Below are positions 9,861 to 18,716 of a stretch of DNA of 30,764 bases, piece after piece. The stretch lies in contig JAJJLU010003798.1 of the NCBI GenBank assembly GCA_023807065.1, positions 1 through 30,764 of the forward strand, in the 5' to 3' direction. Numbering within the stretch: the stretch's first letter is position 1; each line of letters starts with the position of its first letter. This DNA is from Isotricha intestinalis (taxonomy: Eukaryota > Ciliophora > Litostomatea > Vestibuliferida > Isotrichidae). The notes beneath the pieces are model-generated. The model searched no databases. It was given only the letters and a program-made list of their open reading frames with translations, and was not told the DNA's origin. The translations under genes were made by a program, and so were the position numbers.

Positions 9861-10200
9861 TAAATTATAAAATTGAAATTTAAGAAAAATTAAATGTAAT
9901 ATATTGTTAAAAATGTAATTAATGTAGTTATTATATATTCTAGTTATAAATAATGATTATTAAAAATACTTTTTCCAAATTAATGTGAATTTTTTAGAAT
10001 TTTTTATATTTGAGTACCAGAAATCTGGTATTTGAGCTCATTTATAAAGAAATGATTAATAAATTAATAAAGAAAGTCAATTATCTAATTTTTTTTATAT
10101 TGAAAACATTTAAAAACTTTTTTTATTTTAAAAACAAATAAAAAAAAAATAAAAAAATAAACTTGAAAAAAGTAAAAATCAAAAAAAATGAAATATAAAA
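9861..10200. other. Intergenic spacer upstream of PP2A
   Basis: AT-rich 340 bp with the 3' region of the ankyrin gene and the PP2A promoter. The one feature standing out from the background is a short hairpin, TACCAG at 10015-10020 with CTGGTA at 10025-10030 and a 4-base loop, followed by the palindrome TGAGCTCA at 10033-10040. Homopurine A-runs occupy the last 80 bases before the PP2A start. Confidence 0.5.
10015..10040. repeat. Short GC-richer hairpin and palindrome
   Basis: A perfect 6-bp stem (TACCAG/CTGGTA) with loop AAAT, then the 8-bp palindrome TGAGCTCA. It could be a 3'-end or promoter element or a protein-binding site; nothing identifies which. Confidence 0.35.
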
Positions 10201-11139
10201 ATGTCCAAACTTTCCCAACTTGAGCGTTTTGACTTAGATAAACAGATAGACAGATGTTTAAACGAAACAATAATAACAGAGCAAGAGATAAAAGCATTAA
10301 TCTCAAAGGCAAAAGAGGTATTATCAAAAGAGGAGAACGTGGTACAAGTTCACGCTCCAGTGACAATATGTGGTGACATCCATGGTCAATATCACGATCT
10401 TTTGGAGTTATTCAAAATAGGAGGAATATGTCCAGACACTAATTACCTTTTCATGGGTGATTATGTAGATAGAGGAAACAACTCAATTGAAACATTAAGT
10501 CTTCTTCTCTTTTTAAAAATTAGATATCCAACTAGAATATATTTGACAAGAGGAAATCACGAATCAACAGAAATAACACAATTATATGGTTTTTATGATG
10601 AATGTTTACAAAAGTATGGTAATATGACTGTATGGAAAATGTTTACAGAATTATTTAATTATTTCCCAATATCGGCAATAGTAGAAAATAAAATATTATG
10701 TTTACATGGTGGTTTATCACCAGATATACAGACAATAGATGAAATAAGAAAATTAGATAGAAAAAGAGATGTACCTTCATCTGGACCAATGTGTGATTTA
10801 CTTTGGAGTGATCCAGAAGAAAGAAGTGGTTGGGGTGTCAGTCCTCGAGGTGCTGGATATATTTTTGGAGCTGATGTTTCACAGAAATTCACTGAGAGAA
10901 ATAATTTAATGATGGTTAATAGAGCTCATCAATTAGTTATGAAAGGTTTCAATTGGAGTCATGATAATTTAGTTTGTACTATCTTCTCAGCACCTAATTA
11001 TTGCTATAGATGCGGAAATCAAGCTGCTATTATGGAAGTTGATGAAAATTTACATTTTAATTTACAACAGTTTGAACCTAATCCTATTAAAAGAGGGAAA
11101 CTTGATATTACTAAAAGAGCTCCTGATTATTTTTTGTGA
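10201..11139 (+). CDS. Serine/threonine protein phosphatase PP2A catalytic subunit
   Basis: 312 residues, close to the usual 309 for PP2Ac. It removes phosphate from Ser/Thr as the catalytic part of a scaffold/regulatory trimer. Metal ligands are intact: GDIHG (58-62), GDYVDRG (86-92), RGNHE (117-121), LHGGLSP, and the His of NRAHQLV. The [20 protein letters not shown] stretch and the C-terminal DYFL separate it from PP1 and PP2B and favour PP2A over PP4/PP6. The tail reads [10 protein letters not shown] where PP2A normally has TPDYFL, so the regulatory Thr is Ala, although the Tyr and the methylated terminal Leu remain. The usual RGYYS is RGNNS at 91-95. Stop is TGA. The first part uses more G and C than neighbouring genes, as expected of a conserved, well-expressed gene. 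Confidence 0.95.
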   Translation: MSKLSQLERFDLDKQIDRCLNETIITEQEIKALISKAKEVLSKEENVVQVHAPVTICGDIHGQYHDLLELFKIGGICPDTNYLFMGDYVDRGNNSIETLSLLLFLKIRYPTRIYLTRGNHESTEITQLYGFYDECLQKYGNMTVWKMFTELFNYFPISAIVENKILCLHGGLSPDIQTIDEIRKLDRKRDVPSSGPMCDLLWSDPEERSGWGVSPRGAGYIFGADVSQKFTERNNLMMVNRAHQLVMKGFNWSHDNLVCTIFSAPNYCYRCGNQAAIMEVDENLHFNLQQFEPNPIKRGKLDITKRAPDYFL

Positions 11140-11341
11140 ATATTGAATTTTTTAACTTTTTTTGGGTTTTTTATGTAGTGAAATAAATATATAAAATTTA
11201 AAGAGAAATAAAATATATTTAATAAAAAAAATTGGAAGTAAAGAATTTCTTGATTTATATTTTTTTTATAAATAAGAAAAAAAAATTAATTAAAAAATTA
11301 ATTTTAGGTTTAAAAATATTAAAAATATCTTTTTAAAAAAT

Positions 11342-11944
11342 TTAAACAGTGTTTCCATCAATAATTTCAACACTAGGGATTCTTTTTTGAATTTCAGGAT
11401 AAATATCATCAGGTAATTTATCTTGTGGTTTAGAATCATATAAAGTAGGATTTTCTAAAGCAAAAGGATTACCTTTGAAAACAACATCTTTTAATTCAGT
11501 TAAACTGGATAAATTATTTAATTCATCAATTTTGGCAATTAAATTATTTCCAATATATAATTTTTGAAGTTTAGTTAAACTTTTGAATCCATCTAATTTT
11601 TCAATTTCATTATATGAAATCCAAAGTTCAGTTAAAGTTTTACCTAAAAAATCTAAACCACGAACAGCTCTAATTTTATTTCTTCCTAAAGATAAAATTT
11701 CAATATTATCAAAATGAAGATCTGGAATTTTTGAAATAAAATTTGATGATAAACTTAATTTTTTACATCCTTTAATATAATTTAATCCATTTGAATCTAA
11801 ATCTGCTATTCCTCTAAATATTAAATCTACCCATTCTTCGTCACATAATTTTCTTCCTTCTTCTTCATGCTCTTTTTCCCAATCTGCTATTGCTTCTTGA
11901 AGAGATTTTTTCTTTTCCATTGGACGAAATACCACTGCTGCCAT
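11342..11944 (-). CDS. DNAL1: Axonemal dynein light chain 1 (LC1, DNAL1-like)
   Basis: 200-residue LRR protein of outer-arm dynein, where LC1 binds the motor domain of a heavy chain and tubulin. The N-terminal SLQEAIADWEKE matches the family start (IKEALARWEE in vertebrates), followed by LRRs: CKKLSLSSNFISKIPDL, IEILSLGRNKIRAV, LTELWISYNEIEKLDGF, LQKLYIGNNLIAKI. The C-terminal cap LKDVVFKGNPF...IQKRIPSVEIIDG is typical. The SLGRN and LWISYN motifs are diagnostic of DNAL1. The vertebrate protein is about 190 residues, so this one is full length. It indicates an organism with motile cilia. Start ATG at 11944; only 143 bp separate it from the divergent acyltransferase start. It converges with PP2A across about 200 bp. 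Confidence 0.93.
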   Translation of the reverse strand: MAAVVFRPMEKKKSLQEAIADWEKEHEEEGRKLCDEEWVDLIFRGIADLDSNGLNYIKGCKKLSLSSNFISKIPDLHFDNIEILSLGRNKIRAVRGLDFLGKTLTELWISYNEIEKLDGFKSLTKLQKLYIGNNLIAKIDELNNLSSLTELKDVVFKGNPFALENPTLYDSKPQDKLPDDIYPEIQKRIPSVEIIDGNTV

Positions 11945-12087
11945 TTTTTATTTTTTAAGTTACAAATGTTAAATTTATATGATTTTATATTTTTATTTTT
12001 TTTAATTTTTTTAAAATGCTTTTTTTTCAATTTTAATTTTGATTTTTTCATTTTTTTCCTATATTTTTTATTTTGTTTTTTGATATT
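11945..12087. promoter_or_regulatory. Divergent promoter, 143 bp
   Basis: Lies between the start codons of the dynein light chain (minus) and the MBOAT gene (plus); T-rich on the plus strand. Both promoters and both 5' leaders must fit here. Confidence 0.6.
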
Positions 12088-13779
12088 ATGAAAAATAATT
12101 ATGAAAATGATGAAATATTAAGAAACACATTACATCAAATTAAAAAATTTTCTAAACAATTAGAAAAAGAACAAGAAGATTTTTTAAATTTAAAAGAAAA
12201 ATCAGAACTTTTAATTAATTCATTAAAATGTTCTTTAGATTTGGTTAATCCATCCCCAGAAGAAAAATTATCTCATTTATCAAAAGAAATAAATGATTAT
12301 ATTAAAACTTCAAAAATTGAAATGTCATTAATAGAAAATACTCTTCAGAATTTATTAAATAGTCAAAATAGTGATAAAATAAGAAAACAACAATTTATTG
12401 AAAAAGAACATTTATTTAGAAATAGTGAACTTTCAGTTTTATTTGAAAGGGAACATAATGTAAGAGCTATATATTATATTTCCATTAATTTATTATTTTG
12501 GTTAATGATTTGGGTAATGATTACAAATTATCAAAAAACAGGTCATGCAATTGATTTTGAATTTTGGAATAATAATTTAATAGGATTAAAACATGTTTTT
12601 AAATTACATTTTATTTTAGTTTTATATTGTAATGTAATATTAATTTATGTTCAAATTATCAATTTTTTAGCTAAGAAATATAAAAAAATTTGGTATATTC
12701 CATTATTTCTAATTTATTTCATTATTATTATGGTAATTCCTTTTTTTATTTATATTTATTATCCTCATCCAACCAATAATTTTATTCCTGGAGCAGTAAT
12801 TGCTGCAGAATCAACAAGAATAATATTAAAATTACATTCTTATTTCAGAGAAAAAATATTATTTGGTTTAAAAGAATTTCATATGGAATATGTAAATTTT
12901 AATCCATCTTCAACAAGTAAATCAGTTAATATTATAAATATAAAAATAGAAAATTATTTCGTAGAATTAAAAAAATTTATGTATTATTTCTTTTGTCCAA
13001 GTTTAGTTTATAGAGATGAATATAACAGGTTACCAAAATTTCGTCCTTTATCATTATTAATGTATATAATACATTTTATTTTTTCAATAACATTTTTCTA
13101 TGTTTTTTTCCTATATATTTGTACTCCATATTTAAATTTTAAATATATAAAAAATTACTATCATTTATCATTTTATTTATTAGATGCATTACATATGTCC
13201 CTTCCATCTGCAATTTTATTAATGGTAGGTTTTTTTATGATTCTTCATACTTGGATGAATATTTGGAGTGAAATAATTAGACATGGTGACAGAAGATTTT
13301 ATGAAGATTGGTGGAATTCAACTAATTTTGAACAATATTATAGAAAATGGAATATGGTTGTTCATGAATGGTTATATTATTATTTATATAATGATATTAG
13401 AAGATTTTCACTTGGGAAATTATCTATTACTTTTGCTAAAATTACTGTTTTTGTTGTTTCTATTTTTCTTCATGAAATTATTATTACTGTTTCTTTTGGT
13501 TTTTTTTTCCCAGTTTTATCTATTTTTTTTGGTGGTCCTGGGATTATTTTTACTTATATTAAAACTACTTCTAAAAAATATAATATTATTTTTTGGTTAG
13601 AAATGCTTATTGGTCCTGGTTTAATTGTTTCTTTATATATTTGGGAATTTAATTTAAGAAATGCTTTTAAATTAATTCCTTTTGAAAAAAAATGGCATAA
13701 ACATATTCCTAAAATTATTCTTATGTTTAAGAAAAATTATAAAATTAAATTAATTGATTTATCTAATAAATATATTTAA
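12088..13779 (+). CDS. Membrane-bound O-acyltransferase, SOAT/DGAT1 family
   Basis: 563 residues from the ATG at 12088 (an upstream TTG in frame is not a start). It transfers a fatty acyl group from acyl-CoA to a sterol or diacylglycerol in the ER membrane for lipid storage. A coiled-coil-like hydrophilic N-terminus (about 1-120) is followed by several long hydrophobic segments, e.g. AIYYISINLLFWLMIWVMI and the stretch from 12690. Family motifs are present: FYEDWWN (404-410), followed by WNMVVHEWLYYYLYND, and the catalytic His in SIFLHEIIITV (H462). The FGFFFPVL that follows resembles sterol O-acyltransferase (ACAT/SOAT) more than DGAT1, but substrate cannot be settled from sequence alone. 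Its 3' end converges with Arp5 across 287 bp of plain AT-rich DNA. Confidence 0.9.
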   Translation: MKNNYENDEILRNTLHQIKKFSKQLEKEQEDFLNLKEKSELLINSLKCSLDLVNPSPEEKLSHLSKEINDYIKTSKIEMSLIENTLQNLLNSQNSDKIRKQQFIEKEHLFRNSELSVLFEREHNVRAIYYISINLLFWLMIWVMITNYQKTGHAIDFEFWNNNLIGLKHVFKLHFILVLYCNVILIYVQIINFLAKKYKKIWYIPLFLIYFIIIMVIPFFIYIYYPHPTNNFIPGAVIAAESTRIILKLHSYFREKILFGLKEFHMEYVNFNPSSTSKSVNIINIKIENYFVELKKFMYYFFCPSLVYRDEYNRLPKFRPLSLLMYIIHFIFSITFFYVFFLYICTPYLNFKYIKNYYHLSFYLLDALHMSLPSAILLMVGFFMILHTWMNIWSEIIRHGDRRFYEDWWNSTNFEQYYRKWNMVVHEWLYYYLYNDIRRFSLGKLSITFAKITVFVVSIFLHEIIITVSFGFFFPVLSIFFGGPGIIFTYIKTTSKKYNIIFWLEMLIGPGLIVSLYIWEFNLRNAFKLIPFEKKWHKHIPKIILMFKKNYKIKLIDLSNKYI

Positions 13780-14066
13780 TTGAATTGAAAATGTAATTTA
13801 AATTTAAAATGAACACTACTATTATAGTTGAATTAATAATGATATTTTTTTATTTACTTATATTCAAATTTTTGTTCCTTTATCTTTTTTTCTTTTATAA
13901 TTCATTTTTAAGCTGATGCATCCTCCTTTCTTCTTTTTTTTCTTTTTTCATTTTTTAGTTTTTTTATTTTCAATTAAATAAAATCAAAAAAAGAAAAAAA
14001 TTAATAATTTAAATATAATTGAATATAAATACAAAAAGTTTGGTTTAGAATTATTGTTATTAATTA

Positions 14067-16403
14067 CTATTTATTAATTGTTAAATTACTACAAATATTT
14101 TCCTTAAAATAATCAATCCCATATTCTTTATATTCTTTATTAGAAATAAAAAAAGTTTTAAAATTATTAAGATAATTATTATTAAAAAATAGCCTAGCTC
14201 CTTTCCAAGAATCTAAAACAGGATCATTAGCAACTTTAATATTAATATCACTTCCATATTCCATATTACTAATAATATCATTTTTAATTCTTTCACTTAA
14301 ATAAGGATATCTGGTATTTCCTCCAGTGACAAAAATTTTATTACTTAAAACTTTTCTTTCTTCACGATTAATAATTTTAAAAATAGAAGAAATAATTTCA
14401 ATTATTCCTGCTTGTTCAACTCCAATGATATAAGGTTTAAATAATAATTCAGCACATCTAAATTGATCAACTCCTAAAGGAAAACTATTATTTTTCATAT
14501 AAAAATTATATTGATATTGTTGAATATTTTTATAATAATCTTTATCCATTTCTTTAATTTGATTTTCAATATCATGTAATCGATTAGTTTCTTCATCTTC
14601 TTCTTCACTTAAATTATTTTTATTAACTTCTCTATAAGCATCCCAATCTTCATCATTTTTTCCAAAATCATCATCTTCACTAATTGAAGTTGCATTTGAA
14701 TTATTATCATTTTTTTCTTTTCCTAATTCTGCTAAAGCTTGCATTCTTTTCATATTTGATTTACTATGTCTATTCATCATATCTTTTCTTAATTCTTGAT
14801 ATTTATTTAATCTATCTATTATTTCTTTTTTCGTTTTATATAATGAAACTAAATATTTTTCTGGATCATCTTTTTTCAATTGTTCTATTTTTTCTTTTTC
14901 TCTTTTTATTTGTTCTCTTTTTTCTAATCTACTTAAATATGCATTTTTTTGCATTTTTTGTATTCTTTTCATTTTTAATTGTTCTTGAGTTAAATCTTCA
15001 TCTGGCATTGATAATAAAGGCCATTTTTTTTCTATGTCTTCTTCTTTTGTATTATCTAAGTTTTGAACACTATTATTTAATTTTGTTGATATTTTACTTA
15101 TTCTTTTTTGTATTTCTTCTATATTTTCATAACCTGAATTTGTTAAAGCTTCTCCAAATTGATATTTATCTGTGTCTTTTAATTGCATTATTTTTTCTAA
15201 AGAATTTAATTCATTTTGATAATTTTTTAAAGTTTCTTCTCTTTTCTTTTGAAGAATTTCTTTTAATCTTTTACTTTGTTCTTTTTTTTGCTCTTCTTTT
15301 ATTTTTATTTCTTCTTGTGATAAAATAGGAACTGCTAAAAAAGCTGGTCTTTTAAAATATATTAATTTATTTATTAGATTATTATTATTATTATTTATAT
15401 TTTCTTTTTCATCAATATAATCCACTAAATTAGTATATGATTTCAAATAAGAAAATTTATTATTTATTTTATTAGATTCTTGAATTGAATTCATTACTTT
15501 ATGATACATTTCTAAAGTTCCAAAAATATTAACTAATTCAAATTCTTTATATTTTTCTTGTTCTTCTTTAAAAACTTTACTTAATAAAGTTAATTGTTTT
15601 TCATAATCAAGAGCAGTCATAGTATAATTATCATAAATATATTGAATAACTTCACTATTAAATTTTTGTTTTAATTCAGGATATTTTAAATGTAAAGATA
15701 TCATTAATAAATCCCTTGCATTTTCACTACCAATAGAAATTCTTCTAGATTTTTCAAGATCTATTCTACTTTTAAAAATAGGAACAATATGTGTAGTTTG
15801 AAAAGAAGAAGAAATGATTAATCCATTATAATTATTATTATTTCTAAATTCAGGTTCATTATAATATAAAGAAAATAACATATCTATTCCATAACAAATT
15901 GAAGGAGCACCATAACATTCAAATAATAATTCAGTAATATTTTTCCTAGAAAAATTTAAATTTGCAAAAGGTTCAGTTATTAAAATAGGATGATTAACAT
16001 TAGTATCTTTAATATTTAAATTTGAAAAAATATGATCAAATATATGTTCTTGAGTACCAAAATGAGAGACAATATTTTTTTCAAATGGAGATTTTTTATG
16101 AATTTTACCTTGTTCAAATTCAAATATTTTATTTCCAACAACAAAAGAAGAAATAGCAGAATCTGTTAATTTTGGTTTAGCAACAAGAGATCTAAAACGT
16201 AAATTTGGTTCTTCACAAATTGACCAACCAGCTCTACATTCATAAGAGCCATTATCTATTATTATTCCTGTTTCATTTGATAATAAATTAATATCAAAAT
16301 TTTCCTTTTTGAAATTAAAACTTTCAAAATTTGGTGGAATGTCAAATATTAAATGTTCTATTTGTTTTATATATTCTTTTTGAGGCGAAGTATTTATTTC
16401 CAT
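14067..16403 (-). CDS. ARP5: Actin-related protein 5 (Arp5), INO80 complex
   Basis: 778 residues from the ATG at 16403. Arp5 is a nuclear actin-fold subunit of the INO80 chromatin remodeller, needed for nucleosome sliding. The N-terminal actin half has IIIDNGSYECRAGW (phosphate loop 1) and PILITEPFANLNFSRK. Arp5's characteristic large insertion is present as a charged coiled coil (about 350-620) with KEEQKKEQSKRLKEILQKK, WPLLSMPDEDLTQEQLKMK and an acidic stretch. The C-terminal actin half follows: FRCAELLFKP, IFVTGGNTRYPYLSERI and DSWKGARLFF, ending with KEYKEYGIDYFKENICSN, which matches the Arp5 C-terminus. Stop is TAG, which shows TAG is a stop codon in this organism. The unknown gene lies 122 bp upstream in the same orientation. 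Confidence 0.93.
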   Translation of the reverse strand: MEINTSPQKEYIKQIEHLIFDIPPNFESFNFKKENFDINLLSNETGIIIDNGSYECRAGWSICEEPNLRFRSLVAKPKLTDSAISSFVVGNKIFEFEQGKIHKKSPFEKNIVSHFGTQEHIFDHIFSNLNIKDTNVNHPILITEPFANLNFSRKNITELLFECYGAPSICYGIDMLFSLYYNEPEFRNNNNYNGLIISSSFQTTHIVPIFKSRIDLEKSRRISIGSENARDLLMISLHLKYPELKQKFNSEVIQYIYDNYTMTALDYEKQLTLLSKVFKEEQEKYKEFELVNIFGTLEMYHKVMNSIQESNKINNKFSYLKSYTNLVDYIDEKENINNNNNNLINKLIYFKRPAFLAVPILSQEEIKIKEEQKKEQSKRLKEILQKKREETLKNYQNELNSLEKIMQLKDTDKYQFGEALTNSGYENIEEIQKRISKISTKLNNSVQNLDNTKEEDIEKKWPLLSMPDEDLTQEQLKMKRIQKMQKNAYLSRLEKREQIKREKEKIEQLKKDDPEKYLVSLYKTKKEIIDRLNKYQELRKDMMNRHSKSNMKRMQALAELGKEKNDNNSNATSISEDDDFGKNDEDWDAYREVNKNNLSEEEDEETNRLHDIENQIKEMDKDYYKNIQQYQYNFYMKNNSFPLGVDQFRCAELLFKPYIIGVEQAGIIEIISSIFKIINREERKVLSNKIFVTGGNTRYPYLSERIKNDIISNMEYGSDINIKVANDPVLDSWKGARLFFNNNYLNNFKTFFISNKEYKEYGIDYFKENICSNLTINK

Positions 16404-16525
16404 TTTAAATATATTTTTTAAATAAATTACAAATTATTAAAATTATTTATATCAATTTTTATTTGTATCAATTTTTATTTATATAAATATTTATATTTTT
16501 TTATTCAATAAAAAAAATTTATTAC

Positions 16526-18541
16526 TCATTTTTCTGAATTATTTGTGAAAGATTTTTTTAAAACATTATGTTTTTTATTTTTATTGAGATTTTCTTTTGA
16601 AATTAAAGATTTAATTTCTGAAACTGAATTATGCGTTAATCCAGTTTTCAATCTATTTATATGAGCTTTTGATTTAACTTTATATTTAGGAATTATATTT
16701 TCTATTAAAATTTTTGGCCAATCAAAAATTGAAGTTTCGCAAAAAAGATTATAACTATCTTCTTCATTTAATTGTATTTGACCTGATTGATATAATATTC
16801 CATCAATTTTTTTATTATATATTTCAATTATTGGTTGATTAATTTCTATTGTAAAATCCATTGAAAATACATCATTTATTTCAAATTTTTCTATTACTTT
16901 TTCTTCTTTTTTTTCTTTTTTATCTTTTTTGTCTTTTTCATAATACTTATTTTCATTCATTTTAATAGCAAATTCATCAATATTTATTTCATTAAATTTT
17001 TCATAATCAAAATCAAAAAATAATTTCTCTTTATTGTTATAAAAACTAACATTAAAAAATTTCCTGAAAAAATCAGTTGAGTTTTTAATTTTTTTAATTG
17101 AACCACATAATATTTTTGTCTGAGATAAATTTAAAAATATTTTTTCTTTTTGAACATATTCTTCTTTAAATTCATCAATTAAATTAACATTTAGAGTAAA
17201 ATATCCTGGTTTTAATTTATATATTTCATTTAATCCTTCATCTGTTGTTCCAATAAAAAAATAAGAATTTAATCTTAAATCTTCATAAGTTAATGTTTTT
17301 GGATTATAACTTAAATTTTTATTTATATTTTCAAAATTATTCCTATAATTGTAAGAAAGAGCTTTTCCAATTAATATTCTAAAAATTTTAAAACTAAAAA
17401 AATAATTGAATATATAAAAATCCCAATTAATAAAATTTTTATTGAAAATATAAAATAATAATTCATAGTTGATAATTTTGTGAAATGTTACATTTTTTTC
17501 AACAACTTTAATATATGCAGTAGGTAATGTTATTGTAACTTTATAAGTTACATTTTTAGTATACCAAGGAAAAACTAATTTTTCATAAAATTGATTATGT
17601 TTATAGATAAAATTATTTTTTGGAATTGAAATCATACTTAAATACTTAAATAATAAAGTGTCATCAAGTAAAATTAAATCTTTAAAATCTTTATTTAATG
17701 TTATTATCATTGAATAAATTAATTTGATTTCTTCAATTGAAATAATATCATAACAATAAAAAATAGGAATTAAAGAGAAAGGAAGATAAGTATTATATTC
17801 TTTTTTATCTTTTAAATTTTCAAATTTAATATTTATAGAATAAATTTGTAAAATAACATTATTCCCTTTATTATTATTTAATTCCTTTTCTAAATAATAA
17901 GTTAAATTTTCGTTATAATTTCTTTCTTTAAGTTTAATTAAATGATTTTTAATAATTTTTTCATAATATTGACTTTTATTAAATATTTTATTTGGTTCAT
18001 AATTTAAATTATAAAATCTAGAAGTAGAATTAAAGAATTCTTGTTGGAATATTATTCCTTCAGGATTTCTATTTGAATTCATAATATCAACAGCACTTTT
18101 ACTAATGTTTAATAATTTTTGGTTTCTTAAATTTCTATAGAATATTCCTGATGTTTTTTTAAATATTGAAGAATATGATACTTTCTTGTCTTTATATCCA
18201 TATATTTTTTTCATTGAAAGTGATTTATTTATTTTAGGAAGTAATAAATTATCTAGTTTTATATCTTTATTTTGAAAAAGATTTGTTGAAGAATTATTTT
18301 CTATTATTGTTTTTTCTCCTCCTTCAGGTAAATAAAATTTATTTCTCATATTTATTTTTTTCTTTGTTTCTGAAGGATAAATATGTGTATTTATAAAATT
18401 TTTGCCTAATAATGATGGAAATGAATTTGATAAAATAGAATCAACATAATTTTTCCCTTCAACATAATTTTGATAGTTTTTTGATTGACGTAAAAAATAT
18501 TTTGTTCTAAAAATAATACCAGTTATTTTCTTTATTTTCAT
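16526..18541 (-). CDS. Conserved-looking protein of unknown function
   Basis: 671 residues from the ATG at 18541 to TGA at 16526-16528. I do not recognise a family. The N-terminal 130 residues are basic and Ser/Asn-rich. The centre (about 190-480) has alternating hydrophobic strands, including LPFSLIPIFYCYDIISIEEI, YKVTITLPTAYIKVVEKN and PGYFTLNVNLIDEF, suggesting a folded beta-rich domain. A Lys/Glu linker (KKDKKEKKEEKV) precedes a C-terminal segment with FSMDFTIEINQPIIEIYNKK and a basic tail. No signal peptide or convincing membrane span. It lies between Arp5 (122 bp) and the PROPPIN gene (175 bp), all on the minus strand. The mixed composition of the central part indicates a real protein. 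Confidence 0.7.
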   Translation of the reverse strand: MKIKKITGIIFRTKYFLRQSKNYQNYVEGKNYVDSILSNSFPSLLGKNFINTHIYPSETKKKINMRNKFYLPEGGEKTIIENNSSTNLFQNKDIKLDNLLLPKINKSLSMKKIYGYKDKKVSYSSIFKKTSGIFYRNLRNQKLLNISKSAVDIMNSNRNPEGIIFQQEFFNSTSRFYNLNYEPNKIFNKSQYYEKIIKNHLIKLKERNYNENLTYYLEKELNNNKGNNVILQIYSINIKFENLKDKKEYNTYLPFSLIPIFYCYDIISIEEIKLIYSMIITLNKDFKDLILLDDTLLFKYLSMISIPKNNFIYKHNQFYEKLVFPWYTKNVTYKVTITLPTAYIKVVEKNVTFHKIINYELLFYIFNKNFINWDFYIFNYFFSFKIFRILIGKALSYNYRNNFENINKNLSYNPKTLTYEDLRLNSYFFIGTTDEGLNEIYKLKPGYFTLNVNLIDEFKEEYVQKEKIFLNLSQTKILCGSIKKIKNSTDFFRKFFNVSFYNNKEKLFFDFDYEKFNEINIDEFAIKMNENKYYEKDKKDKKEKKEEKVIEKFEINDVFSMDFTIEINQPIIEIYNKKIDGILYQSGQIQLNEEDSYNLFCETSIFDWPKILIENIIPKYKVKSKAHINRLKTGLTHNSVSEIKSLISKENLNKNKKHNVLKKSFTNNSEK

Positions 18542-18716
18542 TAATAATTATTTAATATTAAATAATTAAATATTAATAATAATTTATTTACCAATTATTC
18601 TTTTTAATCTAAATAATAAAAATTAAAATCTATATAGTAGTGGAATTAAAACTCAAATATAAAAAATATTATTGAATTATACTTTTTTTAATGGAATTAA
18701 TAATAATTTATAAAAA

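Noticed and set aside
14684..15328. 214-codon hydrophobic frame opposite Arp5
   Set aside because: It is antisense to the charged coiled-coil insertion of Arp5; Lys/Glu codons read backwards give Phe/Leu/Ile.
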